A stretch of 64,000 nt of DNA from Chitinolyticbacter meiyuanensis. GTDB taxonomy: Bacteria; Pseudomonadota; Gammaproteobacteria; Burkholderiales; Chitinibacteraceae. Below the pieces are notes generated by a model that was not told where the DNA came from, searched no databases, and was given only the letters and a program-made list of their open reading frames with translations. Numbering within the stretch: the stretch's first letter is position 1; each line of letters begins with the position of its first letter. Shown piece by piece: positions 18,320 to 35,783 of this stretch. Location of the stretch: assembly GCF_008033135.1 (NCBI RefSeq), contig NZ_CP041335.1, positions 3,725,925-3,789,924 of the forward strand, read 5' to 3'. The position numbers and the translations under genes were made by a program.

Positions 18320-19948
18320 TCAGGCCGTCAGCGCTCCGATGTAGCCGCCCCACGGCTGTAATTGCAGCATGCCCGCCGTCACCGCCGCGCCGGTGAGGCC
18401 ATGGCCATCGAGGGCGCGCACCTCGCGCCAGGCCTTGGGAAGTTTCAGCGTCTGCGCAGTGCCACTGAGATTGAACGCCAGCAGCAGTTGATCCCTGCCC
18501 TTGCCGCGAGTGAACAGCAGGATCGGCTCCGGCGCCTTGAGGAAATCGATCGCCCCTTCGATCAGCTGGGGATGGCGGCGGCGCCAGGCGAGGAAGCGCC
18601 GGGTGAAGTTCAGCACGGAGGCCCGTGGCTTGTCCTGAGTATCGACCGCCAGCGCCAGATGCTCCGGTGGCACCGGCAGCCAGGGCGCGCCGGTGGTGAA
18701 GCCCCCGGCCGCTGCGGTCTGCTGCCAGGGCATCGGGGTGCGGCAGCCGTCGCGCCCCTTGAAATCGGGCCAGAACGCCTTGCCGTACGGGTCCTGCAGC
18801 AATTCATAAGGAATATCCGCCTCCGGCAGGCCGAGCTCGTCCCCTTGATACAGGCAGGCCGAACCGCGCAGCGTGGTGACCAGCACCTGCATCAGCTTGG
18901 CGAATTGCGCGCCGCCGGTGCCCTTGCCCCAGCGACTGGCCACGCGTGCCACGTCGTGATTGCCGATGGACCAGCAGGCCCAGCCGGGTACGTCATGCCG
19001 CGCCAGCGCGGCGTCCATCTCCTCGACCTGGCGTCGGATATGCGCGGCGGAGAACTCCTCGGTCAGCAGGTTGAAGCTGTAGGCCTGGTGCAGCATATCG
19101 CCATCGCTGGTGTATTCGGCCATGCGCGTCAGCGAATCATCGTCGCCCACCTCGCCGACACTGGCCGCGCCATAGCGGTCGAGCAGCTTGCGCAGCTTCT
19201 TCAGGAACTTGAGGTTCTCCGGGCGCGACTTGTCGTAGCGATGGCGCTGCATGCCGTAGGGATTGACCGCGCTGACCGTGGTGGTGTCCGCATGCAGCGC
19301 GGGTTTGTTGTCGCGTAGCTTGCGATCGTGGAAGTGGTAGTTGCAGGCATCGAAACGGAAACCGTCAACGCCGCGCTTGAGCCAGAATTCGACGCTGGCG
19401 AGGATGGCGCGCTGTACTTCGGGGTGGTGGTAGTTGAGGTCGGGCTGGCTGGTGAGGAAGTTGTGCAGGTAGTACTGGCGCCGCCGGCTGTCCCACTGCC
19501 AGGCGCTGCCGCCGAACACCGACAGCCAGTTGTTCGGCGGCGTGCCATCCGGTCGCGCCTCGGCCCAGACGTACCAGTCCGCCATGGGATTGTCGCGGCT
19601 GGCACGCGATTCGACGAACCAGGGATGGCTGTCGGCGGTGTGCGACAGCACTTGATCGATGATGATGCGCAGGCCGCGCGCATGGGCGGCATTGAGCAGT
19701 ACATCGAAATCGGCCAGCGTGCCGAACAGCGGATCGACGTCGCAATAATCCTCGACGTCGTAGCCGAAATCCTTCATCGGCGATTTGAAGAATGGCGAAA
19801 TCCACAGCGCGTCGACATTGAGTGATGCCAGGTAATCCAACCGCGTCAGGATACCGGGCAGATCACCGACGCCGTCCCCATTGGCATCCATGAAACTGCG
19901 CGGATAGATCTGGTAGATCACCGCGCCACGCCACCACGCTTTCGCCAT
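18320..19948 (-). CDS. GH13 alpha-glucosidase (oligosaccharide hydrolase)
   Basis: Encodes 542 residues from the ATG preceded by GGAGGAG; the longer frame has no ribosome site. GH13 (beta/alpha)8 signatures: nucleophile Asp200 ([13 protein letters not shown]), acid/base Glu266 (VGEVGDD) and transition-state Asp332 (GNHDVARV). The QPDLN motif at 168-172 fits alpha-glucosidases of the maltase/oligo-1,6-glucosidase group. No signal peptide is seen, so it acts on imported or internal malto-oligosaccharides. It is divergent from glgB across 169 bases and probably processes debranching products of GlgX. Confidence 0.9.
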   Translation of the reverse strand: MAKAWWRGAVIYQIYPRSFMDANGDGVGDLPGILTRLDYLASLNVDALWISPFFKSPMKDFGYDVEDYCDVDPLFGTLADFDVLLNAAHARGLRIIIDQVLSHTADSHPWFVESRASRDNPMADWYVWAEARPDGTPPNNWLSVFGGSAWQWDSRRRQYYLHNFLTSQPDLNYHHPEVQRAILASVEFWLKRGVDGFRFDACNYHFHDRKLRDNKPALHADTTTVSAVNPYGMQRHRYDKSRPENLKFLKKLRKLLDRYGAASVGEVGDDDSLTRMAEYTSDGDMLHQAYSFNLLTEEFSAAHIRRQVEEMDAALARHDVPGWACWSIGNHDVARVASRWGKGTGGAQFAKLMQVLVTTLRGSACLYQGDELGLPEADIPYELLQDPYGKAFWPDFKGRDGCRTPMPWQQTAAAGGFTTGAPWLPVPPEHLALAVDTQDKPRASVLNFTRRFLAWRRRHPQLIEGAIDFLKAPEPILLFTRGKGRDQLLLAFNLSGTAQTLKLPKAWREVRALDGHGLTGAAVTAGMLQLQPWGGYIGALTA

Positions 19949-19971
19949 CTTCTCCTCCGGATTACGGAAGC

Positions 19972-19992
19972 AACACGTCAGCGTGACGTGTT
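19972..19992. promoter_or_regulatory. Perfect palindrome in the glgB/alpha-glucosidase divergent region
   Basis: Nine-bp perfect arms AACACGTCA and TGACGTGTT around GCG. It lies 24 bases before the glucosidase ATG and 126 bases before glgB. Size and symmetry suit a LacI-family or similar dimer operator controlling both directions; the factor is not encoded nearby. Confidence 0.5.
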
Positions 19993-20117
19993 TGCTCCGA
20001 AAGAAGTTTCTTATGCACAATGTGGCAGCAATGCTGCCATGCAGCAACCGTGCTGACGCAGGGCCGTCTATAAATCCAACACAAGGCAGCGCGACTGCCG
20101 TAGCTCCAGGTTATCCG

Positions 20118-22304
20118 ATGTCCAGCACCCTGCCCCAAGCCACCGTCGACGCCCTGTTCCGCGCCGACCACACCGACCCTTACGCCATCCTTGGCCTGCA
20201 CGACCACGACGGGCGCCAGATCGTGCGTACGCTGCAGCCGGGCGCACAGCATGTCGCCGTGATCGACGCGGCAAGCGACAAGCGCATCGTCGATCTGGTT
20301 CGCCACGATGAGCGCGGTTATTTCGAAGGCATCATCCCGCGCCGCAAGCATCGCTTCGCCTACCGGCTCGCCATCACCTGGGGCGCAGAGGAAGTGGAGC
20401 ACGAGGACCCCTACCGCTTCCCGCCAGCCTTGGGCGAACAGGATCTGTGGCTGCTGTCCGAGGGCACGCATCTGCGCCCTTATGAGCGACTGGGTGCGCA
20501 CTGGCGCGAGCTCGAAGGCATCGGTGGCGTGGCCTTTGCCGTGTGGGCGCCAAACGCCCGTCGCGTCTCGCTGGTCGGCGACTTCAACCAGTGGGACGGC
20601 CGCCGCCACGTGATGCGACTGCATCGCTCCTGCGGTGTGTGGGAAATCTTCGTCCCCAACCAGCCACCTGGGCTGAACTACAAGTTCGAGATCGCCGATC
20701 GCCATGGCGCGATCTACCAGAAGGCCGACCCCTACGCCTTCGCCGGCGAGCTGCGCCCCGGCACTGCATCGAAGATTGCCGGCCTGCCCGACTGGATCGC
20801 GCCGTCAGATAGCCGCCGCCGTGCCAATGCATTCAATGCGCCGGTCTCGATCTACGAAGTGCACCTCGGCTCCTGGCGCCGCGTGCCGGAGGACGGCAAC
20901 CGCTGGCTCAGCTATCGCGAGCTCGCCGACACCCTGGTGCCCTACGCCGCCGACCTCGGTTTTACCCACCTCGAACTCCTGCCGATTAGCGAGCATCCGT
21001 TTGATGGTTCCTGGGGCTACCAGCCACTGGGACTCTATGCACCGACCAGCCGCTTCGGCTCGCCGGCCGATTTCCGCTACTTCATCGAGAAGGCGCACGA
21101 GGCAGGGCTCGGCGTGCTGCTCGACTGGGTACCTGGCCATTTTCCGTCCGACCCGTTTGGCCTCGCCTACTTCGACGGCAGCCACCTCTACGAGCACGCC
21201 GACCCGCGCGAGGGCTACCACCAGGACTGGAACACGCTGATCTACAACTTCGGCCGCAACGAAGTGCGCAACTTCCTGATCGGCAACGCGCTGTACTGGA
21301 TCGAGCGCTTCGGCATCGATGGCCTGCGCGTCGACGCCGTGGCCTCCATGCTCTACCGCGACTACAGCCGCAAGGAGGGCGAGTGGGTTCCCAATGAGCA
21401 TGGCGGGCGCGAGAACCTGGAAGCGATCGCCTTCCTGCGTCGCGCCAACCAGGTGATCGGCGTCGAGCGTGGCGAAGCGATCACGCTGGCCGAAGAATCG
21501 ACCGCCTTCCCCGGCGTGAGCCGCCCGCCCGAGATGGGTGGCCTCGGCTTTCACTACAAGTGGAACATGGGCTGGATGCACGACACGCTGGGCTATATGC
21601 AGAAAGACCCGGTGCATCGGCGCTACCACCACAACCAGATGACCTTCGGCATGGCCTATGCCTACAGCGAGAACTTCGTGCTGCCGCTGTCGCACGACGA
21701 AGTGGTACACGGCAAGGGCTCCCTGCTGTCGCGCATGCCCGGCGACACCTGGCAGCAGTTTGCCAACCTGCGTGCCTACTACGGCTTCATGTGGGCGCAC
21801 CCGGGGAAGAAGCTGTTGTTCATGGGCGGCGAATTCGCCCAGGGCCGCGAATGGGACCACGATGCCAGCCTGGACTGGCACTTGCTCGATCCGGCCGTGG
21901 GCGGGCCGTGGCACAGCGGTGTGCAGGCACTGGTGCGCGACCTGAACCGCAACTACAAGACCGAGCATGCGCTGCATGCACAGGACTTCGACCCGGCCGG
22001 CTTCCAGTGGCTGGCGGTGGACGATCACGAGCACTCGGTATTCGCCTTCCTGCGCCGCGCGCCGGACAGCGAAGCGGTCATCGTGGTCAGCAACTTCACA
22101 CCGGTACCGCGCACCGGCTATCGCTTGGGCGTGCCCGAGCCCGGCCGCTACGTCGAGCTGGTCAACACCGACTCGACCTTTTACGGCGGCAGCAACACCG
22201 GCAACGTGGCCTGCGACAGCGAACCGGTACCGGCCCAGGGCCAGCCACATTCCATTGTGGTGACGGTGCCGCCGCTCGCCACCGTCTACCTGCGGCGCGG
22301 CTGA
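20118..22304 (+). CDS. glgB: 1,4-alpha-glucan branching enzyme
   Basis: Encodes 728 residues from the ATG of [26 protein letters not shown], the usual GlgB start; a longer in-frame extension is not conserved. N-terminal CBM48 regions precede the GH13 barrel. Nucleophile Asp406 ([15 protein letters not shown]), acid/base Glu459 ([10 protein letters not shown]) and the [11 protein letters not shown] motif match the family. It creates alpha-1,6 branches in glycogen. First gene of the glg operon. Confidence 0.97.
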   Translation: MSSTLPQATVDALFRADHTDPYAILGLHDHDGRQIVRTLQPGAQHVAVIDAASDKRIVDLVRHDERGYFEGIIPRRKHRFAYRLAITWGAEEVEHEDPYRFPPALGEQDLWLLSEGTHLRPYERLGAHWRELEGIGGVAFAVWAPNARRVSLVGDFNQWDGRRHVMRLHRSCGVWEIFVPNQPPGLNYKFEIADRHGAIYQKADPYAFAGELRPGTASKIAGLPDWIAPSDSRRRANAFNAPVSIYEVHLGSWRRVPEDGNRWLSYRELADTLVPYAADLGFTHLELLPISEHPFDGSWGYQPLGLYAPTSRFGSPADFRYFIEKAHEAGLGVLLDWVPGHFPSDPFGLAYFDGSHLYEHADPREGYHQDWNTLIYNFGRNEVRNFLIGNALYWIERFGIDGLRVDAVASMLYRDYSRKEGEWVPNEHGGRENLEAIAFLRRANQVIGVERGEAITLAEESTAFPGVSRPPEMGGLGFHYKWNMGWMHDTLGYMQKDPVHRRYHHNQMTFGMAYAYSENFVLPLSHDEVVHGKGSLLSRMPGDTWQQFANLRAYYGFMWAHPGKKLLFMGGEFAQGREWDHDASLDWHLLDPAVGGPWHSGVQALVRDLNRNYKTEHALHAQDFDPAGFQWLAVDDHEHSVFAFLRRAPDSEAVIVVSNFTPVPRTGYRLGVPEPGRYVELVNTDSTFYGGSNTGNVACDSEPVPAQGQPHSIVVTVPPLATVYLRRG

Positions 22305-22314
22305 GGACGCCGCG

Positions 22315-26021
<3,707 letters not shown>

Positions 26022-26112
26022 ACCACGGGCTCCTGCCCGAGGGGCAGGCCCGACTACGGACCGGCGGCGACAGCACCGCCGGCCGCTTCGACGAGGGAGC
26101 TAGGAGAGGAAC

Positions 26113-27387
26113 ATGGAAACCCAACTGATCGACAAGGCCACGCTGGCGCGCCAACTGCCCAACAAGGCGGTGGCGCTGGTGCTGGCCGGTGGGCGCGGTT
26201 CGCGGCTGAAGGCATTGACCGACCACAGGGCCAAGCCGGCCGTGTACTTCGGCGGCAAGTTCCGCATCATCGATTTCGCACTGTCCAATTGCCTGAACTC
26301 GGGCATCCGCCGCATCGGCGTGGTCACACAGTACAAGTCGCACTCGCTATTGCGCCACCTGCAGCGCGGCTGGGCCTTCCTGCGTTCCGACATGAACGAG
26401 TTCGTCGACCTGCTGCCTGCGCAGCAGCGCGTGGACGAGGAACACTGGTACCGCGGCACCGCCGACGCCGTGTACCAGAACATGGATATCATCCGCAGCT
26501 ACCGCCCCGAGTACGTGGTGATCCTGGCCGGGGACCACATCTACAAGATGGATTACGCCCGGATGCTGGTCGATCACGTGCTGCAGCAGGCCAACTGCAC
26601 CGTGGCCTGCATCGAAGTACCGGTCGAGGAAGCCACCGCCTTCGGCGTGATGGCCGTGGACGAAACCCGCAAGATCACCGCCTTCGTCGAAAAGCCGGCC
26701 AACCCGCCCGCCATGCCGGGCAAGCCCGATACCGCGCTCGCGTCAATGGGCGTCTACGTGTTCAACGCCGAGTACCTGTATCGGTTGCTCGACGAGGATC
26801 TGGCCGATCCGGAATCCGATCACGATTTCGGCAAGAACATCATCCCCAAGGCCGTGACCGAAGGCAGCGCGCTGGCGCACCCGTTCTCGCTGTCGTGCGT
26901 GAAGAGCGATGTGGACGGCAAGGAATACTGGCGCGACGTCGGCACCGTCGATGCCTATTGGGCCGCCAACCTCGACCTCGCCTCGGTTACGCCGGAGCTC
27001 GATGTCTACGATGAGACCTGGCCGATCCGCACCTACCAGGAACAACTGCCGCCGGCCAAGTTCGTGCAGGATCACAATGGCAGCCACGGCATGACGCTGA
27101 ACTCGCTGGTGTCCGGCGGCAGCATTGTCTCCGGCTCGCTCGTCATCAATTCGGTACTGTTCTCGCGTGTGCGCGTGCACTCGTTCTGCACCATCGATTC
27201 CTCGGTGATCCTGCCCGAGGTGACGGTGGGCCGGAATTGCCGGCTACGCCGCTGCGTGATCGACCGCGGCTGCCAGTTGCCCGACGGCACCGTGATCGGC
27301 GAGAACGCCGAGGAAGACAAGCGCCGTTTCCACCGCTCCGACAACGGCGTGGTGCTGGTCACCAAGGACATGCTGGCCAAGCTGTGA
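26113..27387 (+). CDS. glgC: Glucose-1-phosphate adenylyltransferase
   Basis: Encodes 424 residues, with GGAGAGGA before the ATG. Nucleotidyltransferase signature [25 protein letters not shown]-glucose pyrophosphorylase motif [23 protein letters not shown] and [15 protein letters not shown]-terminal left-handed beta-helix domain carries allosteric contacts. It makes ADP-glucose, the first committed step of glycogen synthesis. Confidence 0.97.
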   Translation: METQLIDKATLARQLPNKAVALVLAGGRGSRLKALTDHRAKPAVYFGGKFRIIDFALSNCLNSGIRRIGVVTQYKSHSLLRHLQRGWAFLRSDMNEFVDLLPAQQRVDEEHWYRGTADAVYQNMDIIRSYRPEYVVILAGDHIYKMDYARMLVDHVLQQANCTVACIEVPVEEATAFGVMAVDETRKITAFVEKPANPPAMPGKPDTALASMGVYVFNAEYLYRLLDEDLADPESDHDFGKNIIPKAVTEGSALAHPFSLSCVKSDVDGKEYWRDVGTVDAYWAANLDLASVTPELDVYDETWPIRTYQEQLPPAKFVQDHNGSHGMTLNSLVSGGSIVSGSLVINSVLFSRVRVHSFCTIDSSVILPEVTVGRNCRLRRCVIDRGCQLPDGTVIGENAEEDKRRFHRSDNGVVLVTKDMLAKL

Positions 27388-27399
27388 ACGCCCGTGGTC

Positions 27400-27434
27400 G
27401 GTGGAGCTCCTGACTTGCAATCAGGTGCTCCACC
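27400..27434. other. tRNA anticodon-arm-like hairpin between glgC and glgA
   Basis: Arms GGTGGAGC and GCTCCACC (8 bp), a T/T mismatch, then CCTGA / TCAGG (5 bp) close a seven-base loop CTTGCAA. The inner arm and loop match the tRNA-Thr anticodon arm at 9248-9323 except for one loop base. The following GGATCGAATTC resembles a T-loop. It lacks acceptor and D-arm structure, so it is not a tRNA gene. It is in the leader of glgA and has no U-tract, so a processing or attenuation role is possible. Confidence 0.6.
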
Positions 27435-27464
27435 GCCAGGATCGAATTCAAGGAATACACACGG

Positions 27465-28952
27465 ATGTCGCGAAAGCCCGCCAAGATTGACGCCCCTACC
27501 GCCAGCGAGCCCCCTGCCATGCGCGTATTGCACGTCTGCTCCGAGCTGTTTCCCCTCCTCAAGACTGGCGGCCTCGCCGACGTCACCGGGGCGCTACCGC
27601 CCAAGCTGATCGAGCTGGGGATCGATGTGCGCGTGCTGGTGCCGGGCTTTCCCGCGATCAAGGCGGGGCTCGCCGAGGAAGGCGACGTGACCCACCTTGA
27701 TACGCCGTTCGGCCCGGTGCGGCTGTGGTTTGGCCGGCTGGGTGCAGTCGGCATCTACGTGATCGACGCGCCGGAGCTGTATGACCGGCCCGGCAATCCC
27801 TACGAGGACGCGGCCAAGCAACCCTATGGCGACAATCATCGCCGCTTCGCGTTGCTCGCCTGGGTCGCCGCCGAACTCGCCAGCGGACTCGATGGCTTCT
27901 GGCAACCCGAGGTGGTGCACGGCCACGACTGGCATGCCGGGTTGACCCCAGCCTATATCGCCGCGCGTGGCCATCCGGCCAAGACGGTGTTCACCGTGCA
28001 CAACCTCGCCTACCAAGGCATCTTCGGGCCGCGCGAGTTCGCCGAGCTCGCTCTGCCCGGCCACTTCTTCGACGTGAACGGCATCGAATTCAACGGCGAT
28101 GTGTCGTTCATGAAGGCCGGCCTGTTCTACGCCGACCACGTGACGACGGTGTCGCCCACCTATGCCCGCGAGATCACCACGCCGGAGCAGGGTTGCGGCC
28201 TGCAGGGCCTGCTGCAAAGCCGCGGTGCCAGCCTGACGGGTATCCTCAACGGCGTGGATGAAGCGGTGTGGGATCCGGCGCACGACGCGCTGATCGCCAC
28301 CGCCTTCACCGCCGAGAAACCCACCGGCAAGGCCAAATGCAAGGCCGCGCTGCAGGCAGACATGGGCCTCACCGTCACCGACGAGGTACCGCTGTTCGCC
28401 GTAGTCAGCCGGCTCACCGAGCAGAAAGGCCTGCACCTGGTGCTGCAGGTCCTGCCGCAGATCGCGGCGGCCGGTGGCCAGTTCGTGCTGCTGGGCAGCG
28501 GCGACCCTGGGCTGGAAGCAGCCTTCCGTACCGCTGCCGAACTGCATCCGGGCCAGGTCGCCATCCATATCGGCTACGACGAGGCGCATTCGCACCGGGT
28601 GATGGCGGGTGCCGACGTGGTGCTGGTGCCCAGCCGTTTCGAGCCCTGCGGCCTCACCCAGCTCTATGGCCTGAAATACGGTGCGCTGCCACTGGTGCGC
28701 CGCGTCGGTGGCCTTGCCGACACCGTCATCGACTGCGCGCTGGAGAACCTTGCGGACGAAAGCGCCACCGGCTTCGTGTTCCAGGATTTCACCGTGGCCG
28801 GCATCGCCGCCGCCACGCGCCGCGCCTTCGCGTTATGGGCGCGCAGCAAGGAATGGAAAGCAGTGCGTCGCCAGGCCATGCGCCGTGACTTCGGCTGGCA
28901 GGCCTCGGCCGCCGCCTATATCGATCTGTATCGCCATCTGCTCGGACGTTGA
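27465..28952 (+). CDS. glgA: Glycogen synthase (ADP-glucose dependent)
   Basis: Encodes 495 residues from ATG 27465, with AAGGA about ten bases upstream. The family's usual start ([12 protein letters not shown]) is 18 codons further in but has no ribosome site. GT5 features: the ADP-glucose site [14 protein letters not shown], and the C-terminal [19 protein letters not shown] loop. It elongates glycogen by alpha-1,4 linkages. The preceding tRNA-like hairpin separates it from glgC. Confidence 0.96.
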   Translation: MSRKPAKIDAPTASEPPAMRVLHVCSELFPLLKTGGLADVTGALPPKLIELGIDVRVLVPGFPAIKAGLAEEGDVTHLDTPFGPVRLWFGRLGAVGIYVIDAPELYDRPGNPYEDAAKQPYGDNHRRFALLAWVAAELASGLDGFWQPEVVHGHDWHAGLTPAYIAARGHPAKTVFTVHNLAYQGIFGPREFAELALPGHFFDVNGIEFNGDVSFMKAGLFYADHVTTVSPTYAREITTPEQGCGLQGLLQSRGASLTGILNGVDEAVWDPAHDALIATAFTAEKPTGKAKCKAALQADMGLTVTDEVPLFAVVSRLTEQKGLHLVLQVLPQIAAAGGQFVLLGSGDPGLEAAFRTAAELHPGQVAIHIGYDEAHSHRVMAGADVVLVPSRFEPCGLTQLYGLKYGALPLVRRVGGLADTVIDCALENLADESATGFVFQDFTVAGIAAATRRAFALWARSKEWKAVRRQAMRRDFGWQASAAAYIDLYRHLLGR

Positions 28953-28987
28953 GTCCGACTCGCCATCCAAGACATGCGGAGAGAACC

Positions 28988-31438
<2,451 letters not shown>

Positions 31439-31571
31439 AACCCGGCCCGGACCACAGAAACATTTGCGCAAATTGATTTGCGTGTTAGCCTGATCGGGCG
31501 CAAGTGCCGGAACCCCAAGGACCGGTCTTGGAGCAACCCCTGTTTGACGCGGCCCCTGGCCGCGTTTTTTC
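31439..31571 (+). ncRNA. Possible 3' UTR small RNA after glgP, with terminator
   Basis: After glgP come an AT-rich patch (31460-31486), a CCAAG/CTTGG hairpin (31514-31530) and a strong terminator: CGCGGCC / GGCCGCG at 31548-31564 with a CCT loop and T6. At a minimum this is the operon terminator. The AT-rich patch with TTGCGC and TAGCCT could be a promoter for an RNA of about 80 nt, but the boxes are weak. Confidence 0.4.
31548..31570 (+). terminator. Terminator of the glg operon
   Basis: Seven-bp GC stem, CCT loop and six Ts. It lies 110 bases after glgP and about 90 bases before the MarR gene, which has its own TACAAT -10-like box at 31632-31637. Confidence 0.85.
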
Positions 31572-31661
31572 TTGGGCTGCCCGGCAGGCGGCATGGCGCA
31601 GCCGGGCCTCGTCTTTGCCGGCGGCTGGCCCTACAATCGTCGCTTGCTCCCAGGTTCCGTC

Positions 31662-32165
31662 ATGCCCACCGCCACTCCTGAAACGGCGCTCGCCGTGCTG
31701 CAGCAATTCCGCCTCGTCGTTTCGGCCATGCAGGGTCAATACCAGCGCATGCACCGGCAGACCGGGCTCTCCGGCGCGCAGCTGTGGTTCCTGCAGGAGA
31801 TCGCCAGTGAGCCAGGGCTGACGCTGGGCCAAGTGGCGCAGCGGCTGGCCATCCACCAGTCCACCGCCAGCAACCAGCTGGAAAAGCTGGTACGGCGCGG
31901 CCTGGTGCTGCGCAACAAGCAGGCAGTGGATCGCCGCGTCACCCGCCTGCAGCTGACCGAGGCCGGGCACGCAGCGCTAGCCGCCAGCAGCGGACCGGCA
32001 CGCGGCTTGCTGCAACAGACACTGCTCACCATGCCCGAGCCTGAACTGCAGATGCTGCATGCCGCGCTTTCCGCGCTCGGCCAGCGGCTCGGCCCCTGGC
32101 TTTCCGAACACGATGCCCACACCCCCCTGGCCACCCTGTTGGGTCAGCCCGGCCAAGACGAGTGA
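31662..32165 (+). CDS. MarR-family transcriptional regulator
   Basis: Encodes 167 residues from ATG 31662. A winged helix-turn-helix is evident at about 45-105: [49 protein letters not shown], then the wing [14 protein letters not shown]. Long dimerisation helices lie at both ends. The ligand and targets are unknown; it precedes uvrB by seven bases and may be co-transcribed. Confidence 0.88.
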   Translation: MPTATPETALAVLQQFRLVVSAMQGQYQRMHRQTGLSGAQLWFLQEIASEPGLTLGQVAQRLAIHQSTASNQLEKLVRRGLVLRNKQAVDRRVTRLQLTEAGHAALAASSGPARGLLQQTLLTMPEPELQMLHAALSALGQRLGPWLSEHDAHTPLATLLGQPGQDE

Positions 32166-32172
32166 GACCGCC

Positions 32173-34191
32173 ATGTACGTCGAATTCCCCAACTCCCCGT
32201 ACAAGCTGTTCCAGCCTTTTCCGCCGGCGGGCGATCAGCCCACCGCCATCGGCCAGCTGGTCGAAGGGCTGGAGGACGGCCTGAAGTACCAGACGTTGCT
32301 GGGCGTGACCGGCTCGGGCAAGACCTACACCATGGCCAACGTGATCGCCCGCACCGGGCGCCCGGCCATCGTGATGGCGCCGAACAAGACGCTGGCCGCA
32401 CAGCTCTATGCCGAGTTCCGTGAGTTCTTCCCCGAGAACGCGGTCGAGTACTTCGTCAGCTACTACGACTACTACCAGCCCGAAGCCTACGTTCCCAGTC
32501 GCGACCTGTTCATCGAGAAGGATTCGTCGATCAACGAGCACATCGAGCAGATGCGGCTCTCCGCCACCAAGGCGATGCTGGAGCGGCCGGACTGCATCAT
32601 CGTCGCCACGGTGAGCGCGATCTACGGTATCGGCGATCCTTCCGACTACCACCAGATGATCCTGCACCTGAAGGAAGGCGAGAAACATCCACAGCGCGAC
32701 ATCATCAAGCGACTTTCGGCGATGCAGTACGACCGCAACGAGATGGACTTCGGCCGTGGCACCTTCCGTGTGCGTGGCGACGTGATCGACGTGTTCCCGG
32801 CAGAAAACGCCGAGCTGGCGCTGCGCATCGACCTGTTCGACGACGAGGTGGAAAAGCTCAGCCTGTTCGATCCGCTTACCGGCCACGTGAAGAGCCGGGT
32901 CGGCCGCTACACCGTGTTCCCGTCCAGCCACTACGTGACGCCGCGCGATACCGTGCTGCGCGCTGTGGACAAGATCAAGGACGAGCTGCGTACCCGGCTG
33001 GAGTTCTTTCACAAGGATCAGAAGCTGGTCGAAGCGCAACGGCTGGAACAGCGCACCCGGTTCGATTTGGAAATGCTCAATGAAATGGGCTTTTGCAAGG
33101 GCATCGAGAACTACTCGCGGCATTTCTCCGGCAAGGCGCCGGGCGAAGCCCCGCCGACGCTGATCGACTACCTGCCGGCCAATTCGCTGATGTTCCTCGA
33201 CGAAAGCCACGTGATGATCGGCCAGATCGGCGCCATGTACAAAGGCGACCGCGCGCGCAAGGAGAACCTCGTCGACTACGGCTTCCGCCTGCCCTCGGCA
33301 CTCGACAACCGCCCGCTGCGCTTCGAGGAATTCGAGCGGATGATGCCGCAAACGGTGTTCGTCTCGGCTACACCAGCCGCTTACGAGGAACAGCACCAGG
33401 GCCAGGTGGTCGAGCAGGTGGTGCGCCCCACCGGCCTGGTCGACCCGGTGGTTGAAGTACGGCCGGTCGGAACGCAGGTCGACGATGTGCTCTCGGAGAT
33501 CAACAAGCGCGTCGCCGTGGGCGAGCGCGTGCTGATCACCACGCTCACCAAGCGCATGTCCGAGCAACTGACCGAGTATCTGGCCGAGCATGGCGTGAAG
33601 GTGCGCTACCTGCACTCGGACATCGAAACGGTCGAGCGCGTCGAGATCATCCGCGACCTGCGCCTCGGCGTGTTCGACGTGCTGATCGGCATCAACCTGC
33701 TGCGTGAGGGCCTCGACATCCCCGAGGTCTCACTGGTGGCCATCCTTGATGCCGACAAGGAAGGCTTTTTGCGCAGCGAGCGCAGCCTGATCCAGACCAT
33801 CGGCCGCGCCGCACGTAACCTCAACGGCACCGCCATTCTCTATGCCGACACCGTCACCGATTCGATGAAGCGCGCCATCGGCGAAACCGAGCGCCGCCGC
33901 GCCAAGCAGATGGCGTTCAATACCGAACACGGTATTTCGCCCAAGAGCGTTACCAAGCGCATCAAGGACATCATCGACGGCGTCTACAACGAGGAGGACG
34001 CCGCCGCGGCGCGACTGGAGGCCAAGCGGCTGCGCATGGTCGACGAGCTGGACGAGAAACAACTGGCCAAGGAGCTCAAGCGCATCGAGAAGGACATGCT
34101 GGAAGCCGCCAAGAACCTGGAATTCGAGAAGGCCGCCAAGCTGCGCGACGAACTCAAGCAGTTGCGCGAGCGGGTGTTCGGCGCCGAATAG
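32173..34191 (+). CDS. uvrB: UvrABC excinuclease subunit B
   Basis: Encodes 672 residues. The start [23 protein letters not shown] matches the family N-terminus. Walker A TGSGKT with Lys50, the DNA-gripping beta-hairpin [16 protein letters not shown] box, helicase motifs ([23 protein letters not shown]) and the C-terminal UVR/coiled-coil motif [18 protein letters not shown] are all present. Damage verification in nucleotide excision repair. Confidence 0.98.
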   Translation: MYVEFPNSPYKLFQPFPPAGDQPTAIGQLVEGLEDGLKYQTLLGVTGSGKTYTMANVIARTGRPAIVMAPNKTLAAQLYAEFREFFPENAVEYFVSYYDYYQPEAYVPSRDLFIEKDSSINEHIEQMRLSATKAMLERPDCIIVATVSAIYGIGDPSDYHQMILHLKEGEKHPQRDIIKRLSAMQYDRNEMDFGRGTFRVRGDVIDVFPAENAELALRIDLFDDEVEKLSLFDPLTGHVKSRVGRYTVFPSSHYVTPRDTVLRAVDKIKDELRTRLEFFHKDQKLVEAQRLEQRTRFDLEMLNEMGFCKGIENYSRHFSGKAPGEAPPTLIDYLPANSLMFLDESHVMIGQIGAMYKGDRARKENLVDYGFRLPSALDNRPLRFEEFERMMPQTVFVSATPAAYEEQHQGQVVEQVVRPTGLVDPVVEVRPVGTQVDDVLSEINKRVAVGERVLITTLTKRMSEQLTEYLAEHGVKVRYLHSDIETVERVEIIRDLRLGVFDVLIGINLLREGLDIPEVSLVAILDADKEGFLRSERSLIQTIGRAARNLNGTAILYADTVTDSMKRAIGETERRRAKQMAFNTEHGISPKSVTKRIKDIIDGVYNEEDAAAARLEAKRLRMVDELDEKQLAKELKRIEKDMLEAAKNLEFEKAAKLRDELKQLRERVFGAE

Positions 34192-34211
34192 CCGCTACGT
34201 GCGTTACTGGT

Positions 34212-34241
34212 GAGCAGGGCGGCCACCAGGCCGCCCTGCTC
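34212..34241. terminator. Long hairpin between converging uvrB and lipoprotein genes
   Basis: A perfect 12-bp stem (GAGCAGGGCGGC / GCCGCCCTGCTC) with a six-base loop, midway between the two stops. Neither side has a U-tract, so termination efficiency is uncertain; an RNA-stabilising role is possible. Confidence 0.5.
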
Positions 34242-34254
34242 CATGACGGCGACG

Positions 34255-35745
34255 TCAGTTGTAATACGCCGAGGTCGGCCCCGCCCACAGGCTCGGCACA
34301 TCCTTGGCCTTGGTTCCCGGCACCAGGTTGGCCTGATACATGCGGAACTCGCCATTGGCGGTACCCGCGGTGGGGAATAGCAGCTGCTGCGAGTAATCCA
34401 GCTTCATCAGCTCGACACTACCACTCGATTGCACCGTGTAGCTCTGCCCAGCCGCCACCGTCACCGGTGCCGCCAGCGTGCATTTGCGCAGACCGTAGCC
34501 CAGGCTTGGCGTGCAGCTCGATTGCGCGCCAGTGCTGATATTGCGCAGCGTCAGCGCCCCCACATTGCTGCCCGAAGCGGTAAAGCCGCCTACTTCGGTA
34601 AAGGTGCGCGCATAGCGGGTATTGGCATAGGTCACGGTGCAGCCGACGCAATCGGCGCTGTAGGCGTAATACGGCTGGCCGCCGAGCCGGGTGCCATTGC
34701 TCAAGCGGAAGCCATATTGCGGCAGCCGCGTGGCCGGATGCGCCAGATCCCGGTCGTTCATGTAGGAGCGATACTGGCCGTTCTCCGACCCATACTTCCA
34801 GCTGTTACCGTTGTCGGAGGACCACGCCACGTGCTCGCGCGGATCGAGCGACATCAGCGCGCCCTGCGCATTCGGGTTCAGTTCGTTGCGGGCGTGTGGC
34901 CCCGCCAGGGTGGTGTCGGCCAGTGGCATGTTGAACGAGAAGAAGTTGCCAGCCGGATCGGCGTGCGCATTGCTGATCACCACGCCGTACATGGTGCCGC
35001 CCTGCAGCGTGGCCGGCGTGTTCACCCAGGCCAGCACCGGGGTCGAGCCGTCGAGCTCGGCCTTGGCCTCGTTATGGCGGGTGCAGGCATTGACGGTTTC
35101 GGTGGCGATCACCGCGCCCGGCAAGCCGGTGGCCGGATTGATCTGCACCAAGTTGGCCCGCAGCAGACCACCATCCCCCTTGCCGTAGCCCGCGACATTG
35201 GGCTCGTCGCAGCTGGCGCCACGCAGCTTGAAGCCAAAGTAGAACCGATCGATAGTGATGGTGCCCGTCGGCACGAAGCGCAACAGCGTGCGGTAGCTGG
35301 CCGCCTTCAGCGGCGAGTCGTTCACGTTCTCGATGCCGATGGGCAGGGCCGCCGCCCGCCCACCGGCAGCCGGTACCGGCGTCGGGGTGGCCACCGGTGT
35401 GGGCCGGGGCGTGGGGGTTGGGGCCGGTGTGGGCGTTGGCGAACTGCCACCGCACACCGCACCGATGATCCAGGGCTGACCACTGCCTGCGGCACCGCTG
35501 TTGCTCGTCGGGTTCTGGCCCTGTGTCCAGTAGGCCGCCGTGTAATTGCGCCCCGCCTGACTCGCCACGGAACCGCCCCAATACACGGTGCCACTGTGCC
35601 ATGCCGGCTGGCATGCCACTGCTGCGGCCGCCAAGTTGGGCGCTGCAGAGGGCATGGCCACATCGGCCTCGTCCCCGCCGCCACATGCACTCAACATCGC
35701 TGTGGCTATACCGGCCACGCAGCCACTTTTGCTCCACTGCTTCAT
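34255..35745 (-). CDS. Chitin-binding-module lipoprotein
   Basis: Encodes 496 residues from the ATG with GGAGAAGG upstream. Lipobox LSAC with Cys21, so it is a lipoprotein. Residues 46-98 form a CBM5/12-like module (WHSGTVYWGGSVASQAGRNY, then YWTQGQNPTSNSG and GQPW). A Pro-Thr linker (102-126) joins a roughly 360-residue beta-rich domain I cannot assign, with two Cys pairs (CVGC and a later pair). Probably a surface or periplasmic protein that docks to chitin. A GAAAGCGCTTTC palindrome lies 39 bases upstream. Confidence 0.78.
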   Translation of the reverse strand: MKQWSKSGCVAGIATAMLSACGGGDEADVAMPSAAPNLAAAAVACQPAWHSGTVYWGGSVASQAGRNYTAAYWTQGQNPTSNSGAAGSGQPWIIGAVCGGSSPTPTPAPTPTPRPTPVATPTPVPAAGGRAAALPIGIENVNDSPLKAASYRTLLRFVPTGTITIDRFYFGFKLRGASCDEPNVAGYGKGDGGLLRANLVQINPATGLPGAVIATETVNACTRHNEAKAELDGSTPVLAWVNTPATLQGGTMYGVVISNAHADPAGNFFSFNMPLADTTLAGPHARNELNPNAQGALMSLDPREHVAWSSDNGNSWKYGSENGQYRSYMNDRDLAHPATRLPQYGFRLSNGTRLGGQPYYAYSADCVGCTVTYANTRYARTFTEVGGFTASGSNVGALTLRNISTGAQSSCTPSLGYGLRKCTLAAPVTVAAGQSYTVQSSGSVELMKLDYSQQLLFPTAGTANGEFRMYQANLVPGTKAKDVPSLWAGPTSAYYN

Positions 35746-35783
35746 GTTGCCTTCTCCATCTTTTCGAATATGCGCCAGCAAAA

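Noticed and set aside
27400-27434. Genuine tRNA-Ala (UGC) or, on the other strand, tRNA-Cys (GCA) gene
   Set aside because: There are no acceptor or D-arm partners and no CCA end; only an extended anticodon-arm-like hairpin is present.
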